Source: Candidatus Cloacimonadota bacterium
GTDB taxonomy: Bacteria > Cloacimonadota > Cloacimonadia > Cloacimonadales > TCS61
Direction: 5' to 3'
Length of the DNA: 8,594 nt
Assembly: GCA_027858325.1 (NCBI GenBank)
Contig: JAQICU010000317.1
Coordinates: 1-8,594 of the forward strand
The translations under genes were made by a program, and so were the position numbers. The first letter of the stretch is position 1. The number at the start of each line of letters is the position of its first letter. The notes below the pieces were generated by a model. The model saw nothing but the letters and a program-made list of their open reading frames with translations. It searched no databases and was not told the origin of the DNA. Positions 1-6,528 of this stretch are shown in pieces.

Positions 1-1
1 A

Positions 2-277
2 TATTATTACGAGAAATTAATAGAAATTAAAAACAATTTGACAAAATATGAAAATATAGTAATTACTACAGAAGATGATAACATCCAATATGCGATGGGT
101 ATAATGAATGAAAAAAGAATTAAGCATCTTCCTATTATGAAAAATTCTAAAACTACAAGTGTAATATCAATTGGAGATATTGTTAAAGCGCAATTAGAGC
201 ACAGCGAGCATGTTGCAAAAACATATCTCGATCATATAAAAGGGAAGACTCCACAACCGAATGATCAAGAATATTAG
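2..277 (+). CDS. CBS-domain protein, C-terminal part (5' end outside window)
   Basis: The frame is open from the first full codon at position 2 to a TAG at 275-277, so the gene starts upstream of the window. A TTG at 38 could act as a start but would cut into the domain, so I treat the gene as truncated by the window edge. The visible 91 residues match the second half of a tandem CBS pair: a VITTEDD segment, then an AM..IMNEKRIKHLPIM helix-strand stretch, and an SIGDIVK strand-helix ending. They are followed by a short tail like that of stand-alone two-CBS proteins. CBS pairs bind adenine nucleotides such as AMP, ATP or SAM and act as regulatory modules; the ligand here is unknown. The stop codon directly abuts the ATG of the LOG-family gene, so the two are probably co-transcribed. 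This fits a nucleotide-sensing protein beside a nucleotide hydrolase, but that link is inferred. Confidence 0.85.
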   Translation, partial: YYYEKLIEIKNNLTKYENIVITTEDDNIQYAMGIMNEKRIKHLPIMKNSKTTSVISIGDIVKAQLEHSEHVAKTYLDHIKGKTPQPNDQEY

Positions 278-850
278 ATGAAAAATATTTGTGTTTTTTG
301 TGGATCAAGTCCAGGGGCAGATCCTGCATATTTGAAAATAGCAAACAAGTTGGGAAGAGAGATCGCAACTCGTGGATTTGGCTTAGTTTATGGTGGTTCA
401 AATCTGGGTTTGATGGGTACTGTTGCAAAGAGCGCTCTAAAAAGAGGAGCTCATGTTACGGGTATAATACCAAAAGTATTCGAGGGTAGAGTTCAACATC
501 CAGATCTAACTGAGATAATTATTACAGCTACAATGCATCAGCGTAAAGCAAAAATGTTTGAGATCTCAGATGGATTTATTGCGCTTCCTGGTGGATTTGG
601 AACTTTTGAAGAATTATTGGAAATGATCACATGGTCGCAGATCGGTTATAGTTCCAAACCATGCGGAATCCTTAATGTAAACGGATATTATGATGAATTG
701 CTCATGTTTTTTGATAAATCTGTAGAAATGCGATTTGTTAAACCAGAACATCGGAATGCAATCATTGTTGATATCGATCCCAAAAAGATCTTAGATAAAT
801 TTGAAAAATACAAACCAGTAAAAATTGATAAATGGATAGACAAGGGGTAA
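278..850 (+). CDS. LOG-family nucleotide 5'-monophosphate phosphoribohydrolase (TIGR00730 type)
   Basis: This 190-residue protein is the usual length for the LOG (Lonely Guy) family and has its Rossmann-like signatures. CVFCGSS lies near residues 5-11, VYGGSNLGLMG at 37-47, MHQRK at 86-90, and the diagnostic PGGxGTxxE motif at 104-112 (P104, G105, G106, G108, T109, E112). Family members hydrolyse the N-glycosidic bond of nucleoside 5'-monophosphates, including cytokinin riboside monophosphates, releasing base and ribose 5-phosphate. Many bacterial members were once mis-annotated as lysine decarboxylases. Catalytic residues R89 and E112 appear intact, so it should be active; the preferred nucleotide cannot be told from sequence. 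The ATG at 278 follows the CBS gene's TAG with no gap, and I see only a weak Shine-Dalgarno sequence before it, so translation probably depends on reinitiation. Its stop lies inside the palindrome shared with the convergent rarA. Confidence 0.93.
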   Translation: MKNICVFCGSSPGADPAYLKIANKLGREIATRGFGLVYGGSNLGLMGTVAKSALKRGAHVTGIIPKVFEGRVQHPDLTEIIITATMHQRKAKMFEISDGFIALPGGFGTFEELLEMITWSQIGYSSKPCGILNVNGYYDELLMFFDKSVEMRFVKPEHRNAIIVDIDPKKILDKFEKYKPVKIDKWIDKG

Positions 851-895
851 TTTACGAATCCCCCGATATTTTTAGGCAATTTGTGAATTACCCCT
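843..895. repeat. Imperfect palindrome at a convergent junction, REP-like; possible bidirectional terminator
   Basis: Bases 843-859 can pair with 879-895 over 17 positions: 15 Watson-Crick pairs and two G-T wobbles, with a 19-base loop. Each half is itself a smaller palindrome. 844-847 pairs with 860-863, and GGCAATT at 875-881 pairs with AATTACC at 886-892 with one mismatch. The structure is thus a doublet of hairpins that can also fold as one long stem. The TAA of the LOG gene (848-850) and the TAG of rarA (894-896) lie in or on the arms. No clean U-tract follows on either strand, so classic intrinsic termination is uncertain. The GGGGTAATT...AATTACCCC form resembles short dispersed REP-type palindromes, but copy number cannot be judged from this window. 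Confidence 0.7.
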
Positions 896-2207
896 ACGAT
901 TTATTTTCATCTCTCAACTTTTTCCACCAATCCAACCGTTTTTGCACCTCTTTTTCATAACCGAATTTAGATGGTTTATAATATGTTTTTTCTTCCATTT
1001 TATCAGGGAAATATTTCTGATAACTGTAGGCATTTTCGTGCATGTGGTCGTAGGTGTAATCTTTGCCATAATCCAGATCTTTCATCAGTTTTGTGGGAGC
1101 ATTCCGAATATGAAGCGGAACACCGAGATGACTTGTTTTTCTAGCATCATCAGCTGCTTTTTTGTAACCTGTATAAAGTGCGTTGCTTTTTGGTGCGGTC
1201 GCCAGGTAGACGACCAGTTGCGCTAACGCAACATTTGCTTCCGGCATTCCCAGGAAATGACAAGCTTCTTTTGCTGCAATTGCCTGAACAAGCGCATTAG
1301 GATCGGCAAGTCCAATATCTTCGGAAGCAAATCGCACCAAACGGCGAGCCACATAGAGCGGATCTTCTCCAGCTTCCAGCATGCGGGCAAGCCAGTATAA
1401 ACCGGCCTGCGGATCACTTCCCCGCAATGATTTATGCAGAGCTGAGATCACATTATAATGCTCTTCACGGTCTTTATCGTAGAACATTGCTTTCCGGCTG
1501 AGAATATTGGAAATGAATTCAACATCGATTGTTTTCTTACCTTTTGAATTCTTAATAATACTTTCAAGATAGTTCAATGCTTTTCGAGCATCACCACTGC
1601 TAAGTTCTGCAATGTAAGGAATGCACTTTTCTTCAAATTCAATCTCTACATTTATTTCTTCGAATGCACGCTCAATAATTTTGATTATATCTTCATCAGA
1701 AAGCTGATTCAATACAAAAACATTACAGCGGGAAAGCAGTGCCGGGATGATTTCAAAAGATGGATTTTCGGTTGTAGCTCCAATTAGAATAACAGCACCT
1801 GATTCCAGATAATGTAGAAAAGCATCCTGTTGAGATTTATTAAATCTATGGATCTCATCGATGAACAGGATTGTGCTTTTATTCTGAGTTTTGAGTGTGA
1901 ATTCTGCTTCTTTCATCACGAGCTTCACATCTTTAATACTGGAAAGCACAGCACTGAAAGAGATGAATCTGGATTTTGTCTTTTTCTCGATCAATCGAGC
2001 AATTGTTGTTTTGCCGGTGCCGGGAGGACCCCAAAAGATGAAAGAACTGTAATTATCGTTCTCGATCATATTCCGCAATTGTGAGCCGTCTTTTAAGATC
2101 TCATGTTGTCCTATTATTTCTTCAATTTTAGAAGGACGTATTTTTTCTGCTAACGGGATATTGGTTGGTGTTTTCTCTTCAGAAAATAATGATATTTGAT
2201 CAGACAT
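894..2207 (-). CDS. rarA: Replication-associated recombination protein A (RarA/MgsA), AAA+ ATPase
   Basis: This 437-residue protein is the normal length for RarA, a clamp-loader-like AAA+ ATPase that acts as a tetramer at stalled replication forks and single-strand/duplex junctions. Walker A is GPPGTGKTT at residues 60-68, with K66 the ATP-binding lysine. Walker B is ILFIDEIH at 113-120, sensor 1 is in ATTENPS at 144-150, the putative arginine finger is SR at 159-160, and sensor 2 lies in GDARKALNYLE at 205-215. The C-terminal half carries the typical RarA tetramerisation region, including SEDIGLADP near 295-303 and a YKKAADDA..LGVPLHIRNAPT stretch near 348-372. The start at 2207 is supported by an AGGAG four bases upstream and by an N-terminal QISLF (residues 4-8) that resembles a beta-clamp binding peptide. 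The gene lies downstream of the lipid kinase across a repeat-bearing gap, so it may be partly uncoupled from that operon. Confidence 0.95.
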   Translation of the reverse strand: MSDQISLFSEEKTPTNIPLAEKIRPSKIEEIIGQHEILKDGSQLRNMIENDNYSSFIFWGPPGTGKTTIARLIEKKTKSRFISFSAVLSSIKDVKLVMKEAEFTLKTQNKSTILFIDEIHRFNKSQQDAFLHYLESGAVILIGATTENPSFEIIPALLSRCNVFVLNQLSDEDIIKIIERAFEEINVEIEFEEKCIPYIAELSSGDARKALNYLESIIKNSKGKKTIDVEFISNILSRKAMFYDKDREEHYNVISALHKSLRGSDPQAGLYWLARMLEAGEDPLYVARRLVRFASEDIGLADPNALVQAIAAKEACHFLGMPEANVALAQLVVYLATAPKSNALYTGYKKAADDARKTSHLGVPLHIRNAPTKLMKDLDYGKDYTYDHMHENAYSYQKYFPDKMEEKTYYKPSKFGYEKEVQKRLDWWKKLRDENKS

Positions 2208-2223
2208 ATTGCTCCTATTTAAT

Positions 2224-2252
2224 TTCGACTCGTAAGGTTACGACGAGTCGAA
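2224..2252. repeat. REP-like palindrome, unit 1 of an inverted pair
   Basis: Arms 2224-2233 (TTCGACTCGT) and 2243-2252 are perfect 10-base inverted complements around a 9-base loop. The core GACTCGTAAGG is shared, in inverted orientation, with the second palindrome at 2299-2327. The unit lies just upstream of the rarA start codon and its ribosome binding site, so a hairpin in the mRNA leader could affect rarA translation or transcript stability. It is non-coding and more GC-rich than its surroundings. No U-tract is present. Confidence 0.75.
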
Positions 2253-2298
2253 GCGATCTTTTATGTTTATTTCAAGAAACAATCTTTCTATGCTTACC

Positions 2299-2327
2299 TC
2301 GAGTCGTCGTTTCTCCTTACGACTCGA
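2299..2327. repeat. REP-like palindrome, unit 2 (inverted copy of unit 1)
   Basis: Arms 2299-2307 (TCGAGTCGT) and 2319-2327 (ACGACTCGA) are perfect 9-base inverted complements with an 11-base loop. The reverse complement of 2315-2327 matches 2225-2237 at 12 of 13 bases, so the two units are divergent inverted copies of one element. About 46 bases of AT-rich spacer separate them. The arrangement resembles BIME-type REP doublets, and it ends about ten bases downstream of the stop codon of the lipid kinase gene, where such elements can protect mRNA 3' ends. That role is inferred. Confidence 0.75.
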
Positions 2328-2336
2328 TACAACTAT

Positions 2337-3233
2337 TTAACAAATCAAATTCAACTTTTTGGGTAATAACTCAACTGTAAAATGTAATGGATCTTTTAAT
2401 ATTGGTAGTTCACCATCGTAATAAATGGGAAGCGAGTTCTTTGTTATCACCTCAATCTTACGACTTTGATGGATAACCACTTCAGGCTCTTTCAGGTGTT
2501 TTCCTTTGATCGCTGCCGGTAATAAACTAAGTACTCTTCTCCGGTTAACTTTATTAATTAAGCAAATGTCTAAGAGACCATCATCAACCCGAGCTTCCGG
2601 TGTTAGTAAGAAGCCGCCACCGGTTGACAGTCCATTTCCGATAGAAAGCAGAAGAAACGGATTATTAATTTTGCCTGTATCCATAATAATTTCGGCTTCA
2701 ACCATTTTGAGAGAAACAAGAGCTTTGATAACTGCCAGAAGATAACGTGGTAAGCCATTTAAATATTTGATTTTATTAGAAACAATTGCCACCCGGGCAT
2801 CAAATCCAATCCCCAGTGCATTGATGAAATATTTGTCTTCAATTTTACCGACATCTATTTTTCTAAGATTAAATTTCATTAAGAGGTCTACACCCTTATC
2901 TATATTGGAGGTAAGTTTGAAATTTGCTGCGAAATCGTTTCCGCCACCTGCCGGGATTATGCCGACATTTACTTCATCAGCTTTCCCTGAATGCATGACT
3001 CCATTAACTACTTCATTCAATGTGCCGTCTCCACCCACTGAGATAATATTATGAAATCCTTTTTTTATAGCATCTTTGGCAAGTTGGATTGCATGTTGTG
3101 GTGCTTTGGTCAATTCTATCTCAAAGTCTAATTTATGTTCATTTATTGAAGTGACTAATTTACTGATTTTCTTTCCTGTTTTACCTCTGCCGGCAGTTGA
3201 GTTTACAATAAAAAACCATCTTTTATCTCGCAT
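2337..3233 (-). CDS. Diacylglycerol kinase-family lipid kinase (YegS/DgkB/BmrU type)
   Basis: This 298-residue protein is the usual length of soluble bacterial lipid kinases, which phosphorylate diacylglycerol or related lipids with ATP at the membrane. An N-terminal NSTAGRGK stretch (residues 11-18) precedes the hallmark nucleotide-binding GGDGTLNEVVNG at 67-78. A PAGGGNDFA loop follows at 95-103, where many relatives have GTGND. GIGFDA (141-146), DDGLLDI (217-223) and YDGE (272-275) are the conserved C-terminal sandwich motifs; the DDGxLD acidic cluster is associated with metal binding in DgkB and YegS. The ATG at 3233 has an AAAGGA-type ribosome binding site about six bases upstream. It overlaps the end of the rsmI-like gene by 11 bases, which indicates coupled translation. 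The substrate cannot be fixed from sequence: diacylglycerol recycling is likely, phosphatidylglycerol or sphingosine-like lipids are possible. Confidence 0.92.
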   Translation of the reverse strand: MRDKRWFFIVNSTAGRGKTGKKISKLVTSINEHKLDFEIELTKAPQHAIQLAKDAIKKGFHNIISVGGDGTLNEVVNGVMHSGKADEVNVGIIPAGGGNDFAANFKLTSNIDKGVDLLMKFNLRKIDVGKIEDKYFINALGIGFDARVAIVSNKIKYLNGLPRYLLAVIKALVSLKMVEAEIIMDTGKINNPFLLLSIGNGLSTGGGFLLTPEARVDDGLLDICLINKVNRRRVLSLLPAAIKGKHLKEPEVVIHQSRKIEVITKNSLPIYYDGELPILKDPLHFTVELLPKKLNLIC

Positions 3234-3930
3234 ATTTTTTCCTTTTATTCATTTCGATTTTTCTTAGAATAAAAACAAATTCACCTTTAGGAAGTTCTTG
3301 TGTTATTATAACAAGTTCTTGTAAATTACCCCAAAATATTTTTTCATTTGATTGTGTGAGTTTATAGGCAATTATTGCCTGCCTATTGGCACCGAGAATA
3401 GCTTTAAGATCTCTTAGAAGCTGTTTCAATCTGTATGGAGTTTCCAGGAATATAAGATCATAATTATTTGGAAGGCGTTTGATAGCGCGTTTGCGTTCAT
3501 CTTTATTAGCAGGCAGAAAACCATAATACAAAAATTGCTCAAGTTTAAGTCCGCTAGCCATCAGTGCTGTCATAATGGATGAAGCACCCGGAATTGGAAC
3601 TACCATGACTCCATTTTGATGGCATTGCCAAACCAGGTTATTACCCGGATCAGCAAAGAGTGGAGTACCTGCATCGCTGATCATTGCAGCAGTTTCTCCA
3701 TTCATTAACAACTTATCCAGAATTACTTGTGTCTGCTCGGTTTCGTTATGTTCATTCAAAAGCTCCAATGGCTTTTTAATGTCATAGCTTTTCAGCAATC
3801 TGCTTCCCACTTTAAATTCTTCGCAGATCACGAAATCCACTTCCTTAAGAATTTTAAGTGCCCTTAAGGTAATATCGTCGGGATTTCCAATATGTGTTGC
3901 TACAACATACAATTTAGTCTTTGAGGACAT
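3223..3930 (-). CDS. RsmI-like SAM-dependent methyltransferase (tetrapyrrole methylase fold), divergent short form
   Basis: The protein belongs to the SAM-dependent tetrapyrrole-methylase superfamily and is closest to RsmI, which 2'-O-methylates C1402 of 16S rRNA. Visible motifs are LYVVATHIGN (7-16), DDITLRALK (18-26), NEHNE (59-63), ISDAGTP..ADPG (84-96), PIPGASS (112-118), GFLPANKDERK (137-147), ETPYRL (163-168) and PKGEFVFIL (214-222). At 235 residues it is shorter than usual RsmI (about 280) and lacks the C-terminal helical extension. Several consensus positions differ: His13 replaces Pro in ATPIGN, EEFKVGSRLLK (37-47) replaces the EDTRHTRKLL block, and AYKLTQ replaces ARELTK. I chose the ATG at 3930 because family homology starts at once after it and an AGGGA lies about ten bases upstream; an ATG at 3978 would add 16 unrelated residues. 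It overlaps the yfhO-like gene by 17 bases and the lipid kinase by 11. The fold is sure; the rRNA target is less so. Confidence 0.85.
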   Translation of the reverse strand: MSSKTKLYVVATHIGNPDDITLRALKILKEVDFVICEEFKVGSRLLKSYDIKKPLELLNEHNETEQTQVILDKLLMNGETAAMISDAGTPLFADPGNNLVWQCHQNGVMVVPIPGASSIMTALMASGLKLEQFLYYGFLPANKDERKRAIKRLPNNYDLIFLETPYRLKQLLRDLKAILGANRQAIIAYKLTQSNEKIFWGNLQELVIITQELPKGEFVFILRKIEMNKRKKYAR

Positions 3931-6325
3931 AGACGATCTTTCCCTGAAAATTTGAGCGAATATATATAAAGAGTCCAATTAGAAAGATCAATACTGCCAG
4001 CACCAATCCGACAATGCTGAGTTTCAGACTCCATAAATATGTATTAGATTCAAATTTCATTTCTATTACATGTTCACCTTTGGGAACAACCACTCCGCGC
4101 AGGATATAGTTTGTAGTGAATATTTCGGTTTCTCTTCCATCGATGAAAGCTTTCCAACCGGCAGGATAATAAATCTCGCTTATTGTAAGGAATGAAGTTG
4201 TGTCTGTAACTACATTGAATTTAAGCTCATGAAGACCAAATCCTGCTGGAGTAACAGAAGATTCTATTGGAGTATAAGTTGTAGGAACATCCTTCTCTAC
4301 GATAGCTGTTTCTGCTGGAGAGAATTCAGGATCGTTCAGTTTTTTCCAGATCGCTTTTTTACCTGTTATCAATTCTGTGTTCTGCACGAGCCAGGCTCGA
4401 GGAAGATATGTTTTATTCAAGTAGACAGTTTGCTTTAGAGTTCTGTCATAATATGCGTATTCCAGATTATCTAAGGGTAATTTTTGTGTGAATATCACAT
4501 ATTTTGCATTGAGCATATTCACAATATTCCAATTTATCGGGATTCGATCAAGAAATTCTGCATTAAGGCAATTCTCAATAATTTCTTGATATCTCTTCAG
4601 TTTTGCACCATGATATCCACCAATCGTTTGATGATAATATGCCCAGCTATTTTGACCAAATTCCCTCGCCAGTGGATAAATCCGGTAGTTTTCCTTATCT
4701 TGTAAAAGGAATTTATCGGCATCAGTTTTCTGATACTGTCTCTCAATATTCTGTTGCGGAGTCACATTCTGCAGGAATCTGCTGTCCATAAGCAGAAGGT
4801 CGGTAATTACCAGAATTGCGATGAGAATTAGAAATGGATATTTCCCAATTTTCTTTCTTCCAGCTAACAGGATCAGCCCCAAACTTGCCAATAGGAAGAG
4901 TCCGGTTTGAATTCCATCATTAACCAATTTTTCCGATCTGAGAACTTTGAGCTGTTTTACTTGAGCAGGATTATATTTGGAAGAATCTCCTGAATGCTGT
5001 AATCCAAGATTATTCAATGAACTGCTGAAGGCGATGAAAATAATGAATAGCACAAATACAGCAATTAGTATTTTCTGGAAGAGATCGAAGAAATTTTTAT
5101 CATCCTCTTTTAATTTCTGAATTATAGTCTTTATACCGAAACCTGCCAGAATGACTGTGCAGAATTGTAAAAGAACAAGTATCATTGCCGGCACCCGAAA
5201 TTTATTGAATCCCGGTAAATAGTTAAGCAGGAAATTTGAAAGGATTGGCAAGTGCCTTCCAAAAGAAAGGAAAAGTGCAAATATAGAAACACTTAACAAT
5301 ATTTTTACCAGTCTGTTCTTATTATAGAATATCGCGATAAGTGCAAAGAGGAAGATAACAATTCCCATGTACATGGAAGTTTGTGTGAACGGCATCCAGC
5401 CCCAGTAAAATGGAGAGACGCCACCAAAGAAACTTGGATTCACAAACGTCAGAATTTCCATTGGATGGAATGACCAGCTGGTTGCATAACTCGTACTTAA
5501 ACCGGTTGAGCCGCCGCGGATTGTGTAATGTCCGTATTCATAAGTAGAAAAATAGGGTTGAGCAATTGCCATAAATGCAATAATAAACGCTCCTAATAGC
5601 ATAGCTGAAAATATTATGTGTGATCTTAATTCTTTATCTTTTATTGCCCAAACAAGCTGTGCAATCCAATAAATTCCGATCATCAAAAAAGTGTAATAAG
5701 AAATCTGCGGATGATTGGTTCTAAGCTGTACAATCAATAAAATTGCTGTTGCACCCAATGCCAGCAAGCTGCGCCGCTCCTTCAAATAATGAACTGCATA
5801 CATGATCCAGGGAATATAGACTACTGCTTTGAATTTTGTGTTATGCCCGATCTCGAGAAGTCCCAGAAAATGACATGAAAGTGCCATTGCAATTGCACTG
5901 ATAAAAGCGACGATCGGATCGAATTTGAGATGGATCATGAATAAGTAAATCCCCAGAGCCATTATGAATAACATCAAAATACGCCAGTTCATAACTTTAT
6001 TTGTGAGTTTATATATTTGACCTATGAAGGGATATTTTGCACCAAAAGAAATTAAATACGACGGCATTCCGCTAAATAAATTTGGGTTCCACATCGCCTG
6101 ATCTTTATGTTCTTTATTATATTCCATAAGAACCTGTGCAGATGAACGCCATTGGATCGTATCACTTGCCGGTGGAGCGTAATCTTGAAAGGCGATCTTG
6201 AAAAAGAAAACGGAAAGAATAATGAACAATAAACTTATAAAGATCAAATGCTTATATTTTCCCTCTAATATTTTCTCCAGAATTCCAACGGGCATTTCTA
6301 CTTTCTGCTTTTTCTTTTTTGTCAT
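3914..6325 (-). CDS. YfhO-family multi-pass membrane protein (GT-C fold, putative glycosyltransferase)
   Basis: The 803-residue product has a basic cytoplasmic N-terminus (KKKKQK, residues 3-8) and then about a dozen hydrophobic segments between residue 25 and 513. Clear ones are near 25-46, 114-133, 137-156, 209-229, 235-256, 319-334, 338-354, 376-396, 415-435 and 494-513. A long soluble region (about 514-765) follows, then a final membrane anchor at 766-788. After the first segment comes an extracytoplasmic loop with SDTIQWR (D55) and NPNLFSGMPSY, as in YfhO proteins; an Asp in this loop is the usual catalytic site of GT-C enzymes. The region near 711-760 (SEIYYPAGWKAFIDG, RGVVVPKGEH) is the typical YfhO C-terminal beta domain. 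Firmicute YfhO decorates teichoic acids; in a probably diderm host the acceptor is unknown, perhaps an envelope glycan. GAGGA lies six bases before the ATG. It is the first gene of the minus-strand operon. Confidence 0.88.
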   Translation of the reverse strand: MTKKKKQKVEMPVGILEKILEGKYKHLIFISLLFIILSVFFFKIAFQDYAPPASDTIQWRSSAQVLMEYNKEHKDQAMWNPNLFSGMPSYLISFGAKYPFIGQIYKLTNKVMNWRILMLFIMALGIYLFMIHLKFDPIVAFISAIAMALSCHFLGLLEIGHNTKFKAVVYIPWIMYAVHYLKERRSLLALGATAILLIVQLRTNHPQISYYTFLMIGIYWIAQLVWAIKDKELRSHIIFSAMLLGAFIIAFMAIAQPYFSTYEYGHYTIRGGSTGLSTSYATSWSFHPMEILTFVNPSFFGGVSPFYWGWMPFTQTSMYMGIVIFLFALIAIFYNKNRLVKILLSVSIFALFLSFGRHLPILSNFLLNYLPGFNKFRVPAMILVLLQFCTVILAGFGIKTIIQKLKEDDKNFFDLFQKILIAVFVLFIIFIAFSSSLNNLGLQHSGDSSKYNPAQVKQLKVLRSEKLVNDGIQTGLFLLASLGLILLAGRKKIGKYPFLILIAILVITDLLLMDSRFLQNVTPQQNIERQYQKTDADKFLLQDKENYRIYPLAREFGQNSWAYYHQTIGGYHGAKLKRYQEIIENCLNAEFLDRIPINWNIVNMLNAKYVIFTQKLPLDNLEYAYYDRTLKQTVYLNKTYLPRAWLVQNTELITGKKAIWKKLNDPEFSPAETAIVEKDVPTTYTPIESSVTPAGFGLHELKFNVVTDTTSFLTISEIYYPAGWKAFIDGRETEIFTTNYILRGVVVPKGEHVIEMKFESNTYLWSLKLSIVGLVLAVLIFLIGLFIYIRSNFQGKIVYVLKD

Positions 6326-6528
6326 ACTATTTCCTCAACTATTAAATAAATTTCAAAGTAATTTATCAACTCTGATTATATTACTATCCTGAAATTTATA
6401 GTAGTTGAATTGAAGTCAAATAAAAAAGTTATTAACTCAGTTCTCATTACTTAATTTTCAGATTAGAAAATCCTTGCCAATTCAAAGATGATAATTAAAA
6501 CATTCACAAGTTAATCAGGATAAAATGG
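6326..6528. promoter_or_regulatory. Divergent intergenic region between yfhO-like operon and uvrB; likely holds both promoters
   Basis: This very AT-rich 203-base gap separates divergent genes, so promoters for both should lie here. On the minus strand a perfect TATAAT occurs at 6375-6380, which would give a leader of roughly 40 bases before the ATG at 6325, but no good -35 box sits at the usual spacing. On the plus strand GATAAT at 6490-6495 is a possible -10 without a convincing -35. A CAGGA at 6516-6520 is eight bases before the uvrB ATG. I see no convincing SOS-type operator, such as a LexA palindrome, in this gap. Confidence 0.35.

Noticed and set aside
942..1226. Open frames on the plus strand across rarA, and similar antisense frames across the kinase and YfhO-like genes
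   Set aside because: They lie wholly inside well-supported genes on the other strand, lack family resemblance and have low-complexity, codon-shadow composition.
3931..3978. Upstream ATG at 3978 as the start of the RsmI-like protein
   Set aside because: It would add 16 residues with no family similarity and enlarge the overlap with the YfhO-like gene to 65 bases. The ATG at 3930 fits the family start and has an AGGGA upstream.
6474..6502. TTGCCA at 6474 as the -35 box of a uvrB promoter
   Set aside because: No acceptable -10 hexamer lies 16-18 bases downstream; GATAAT at 6490 is only 10 bases away.
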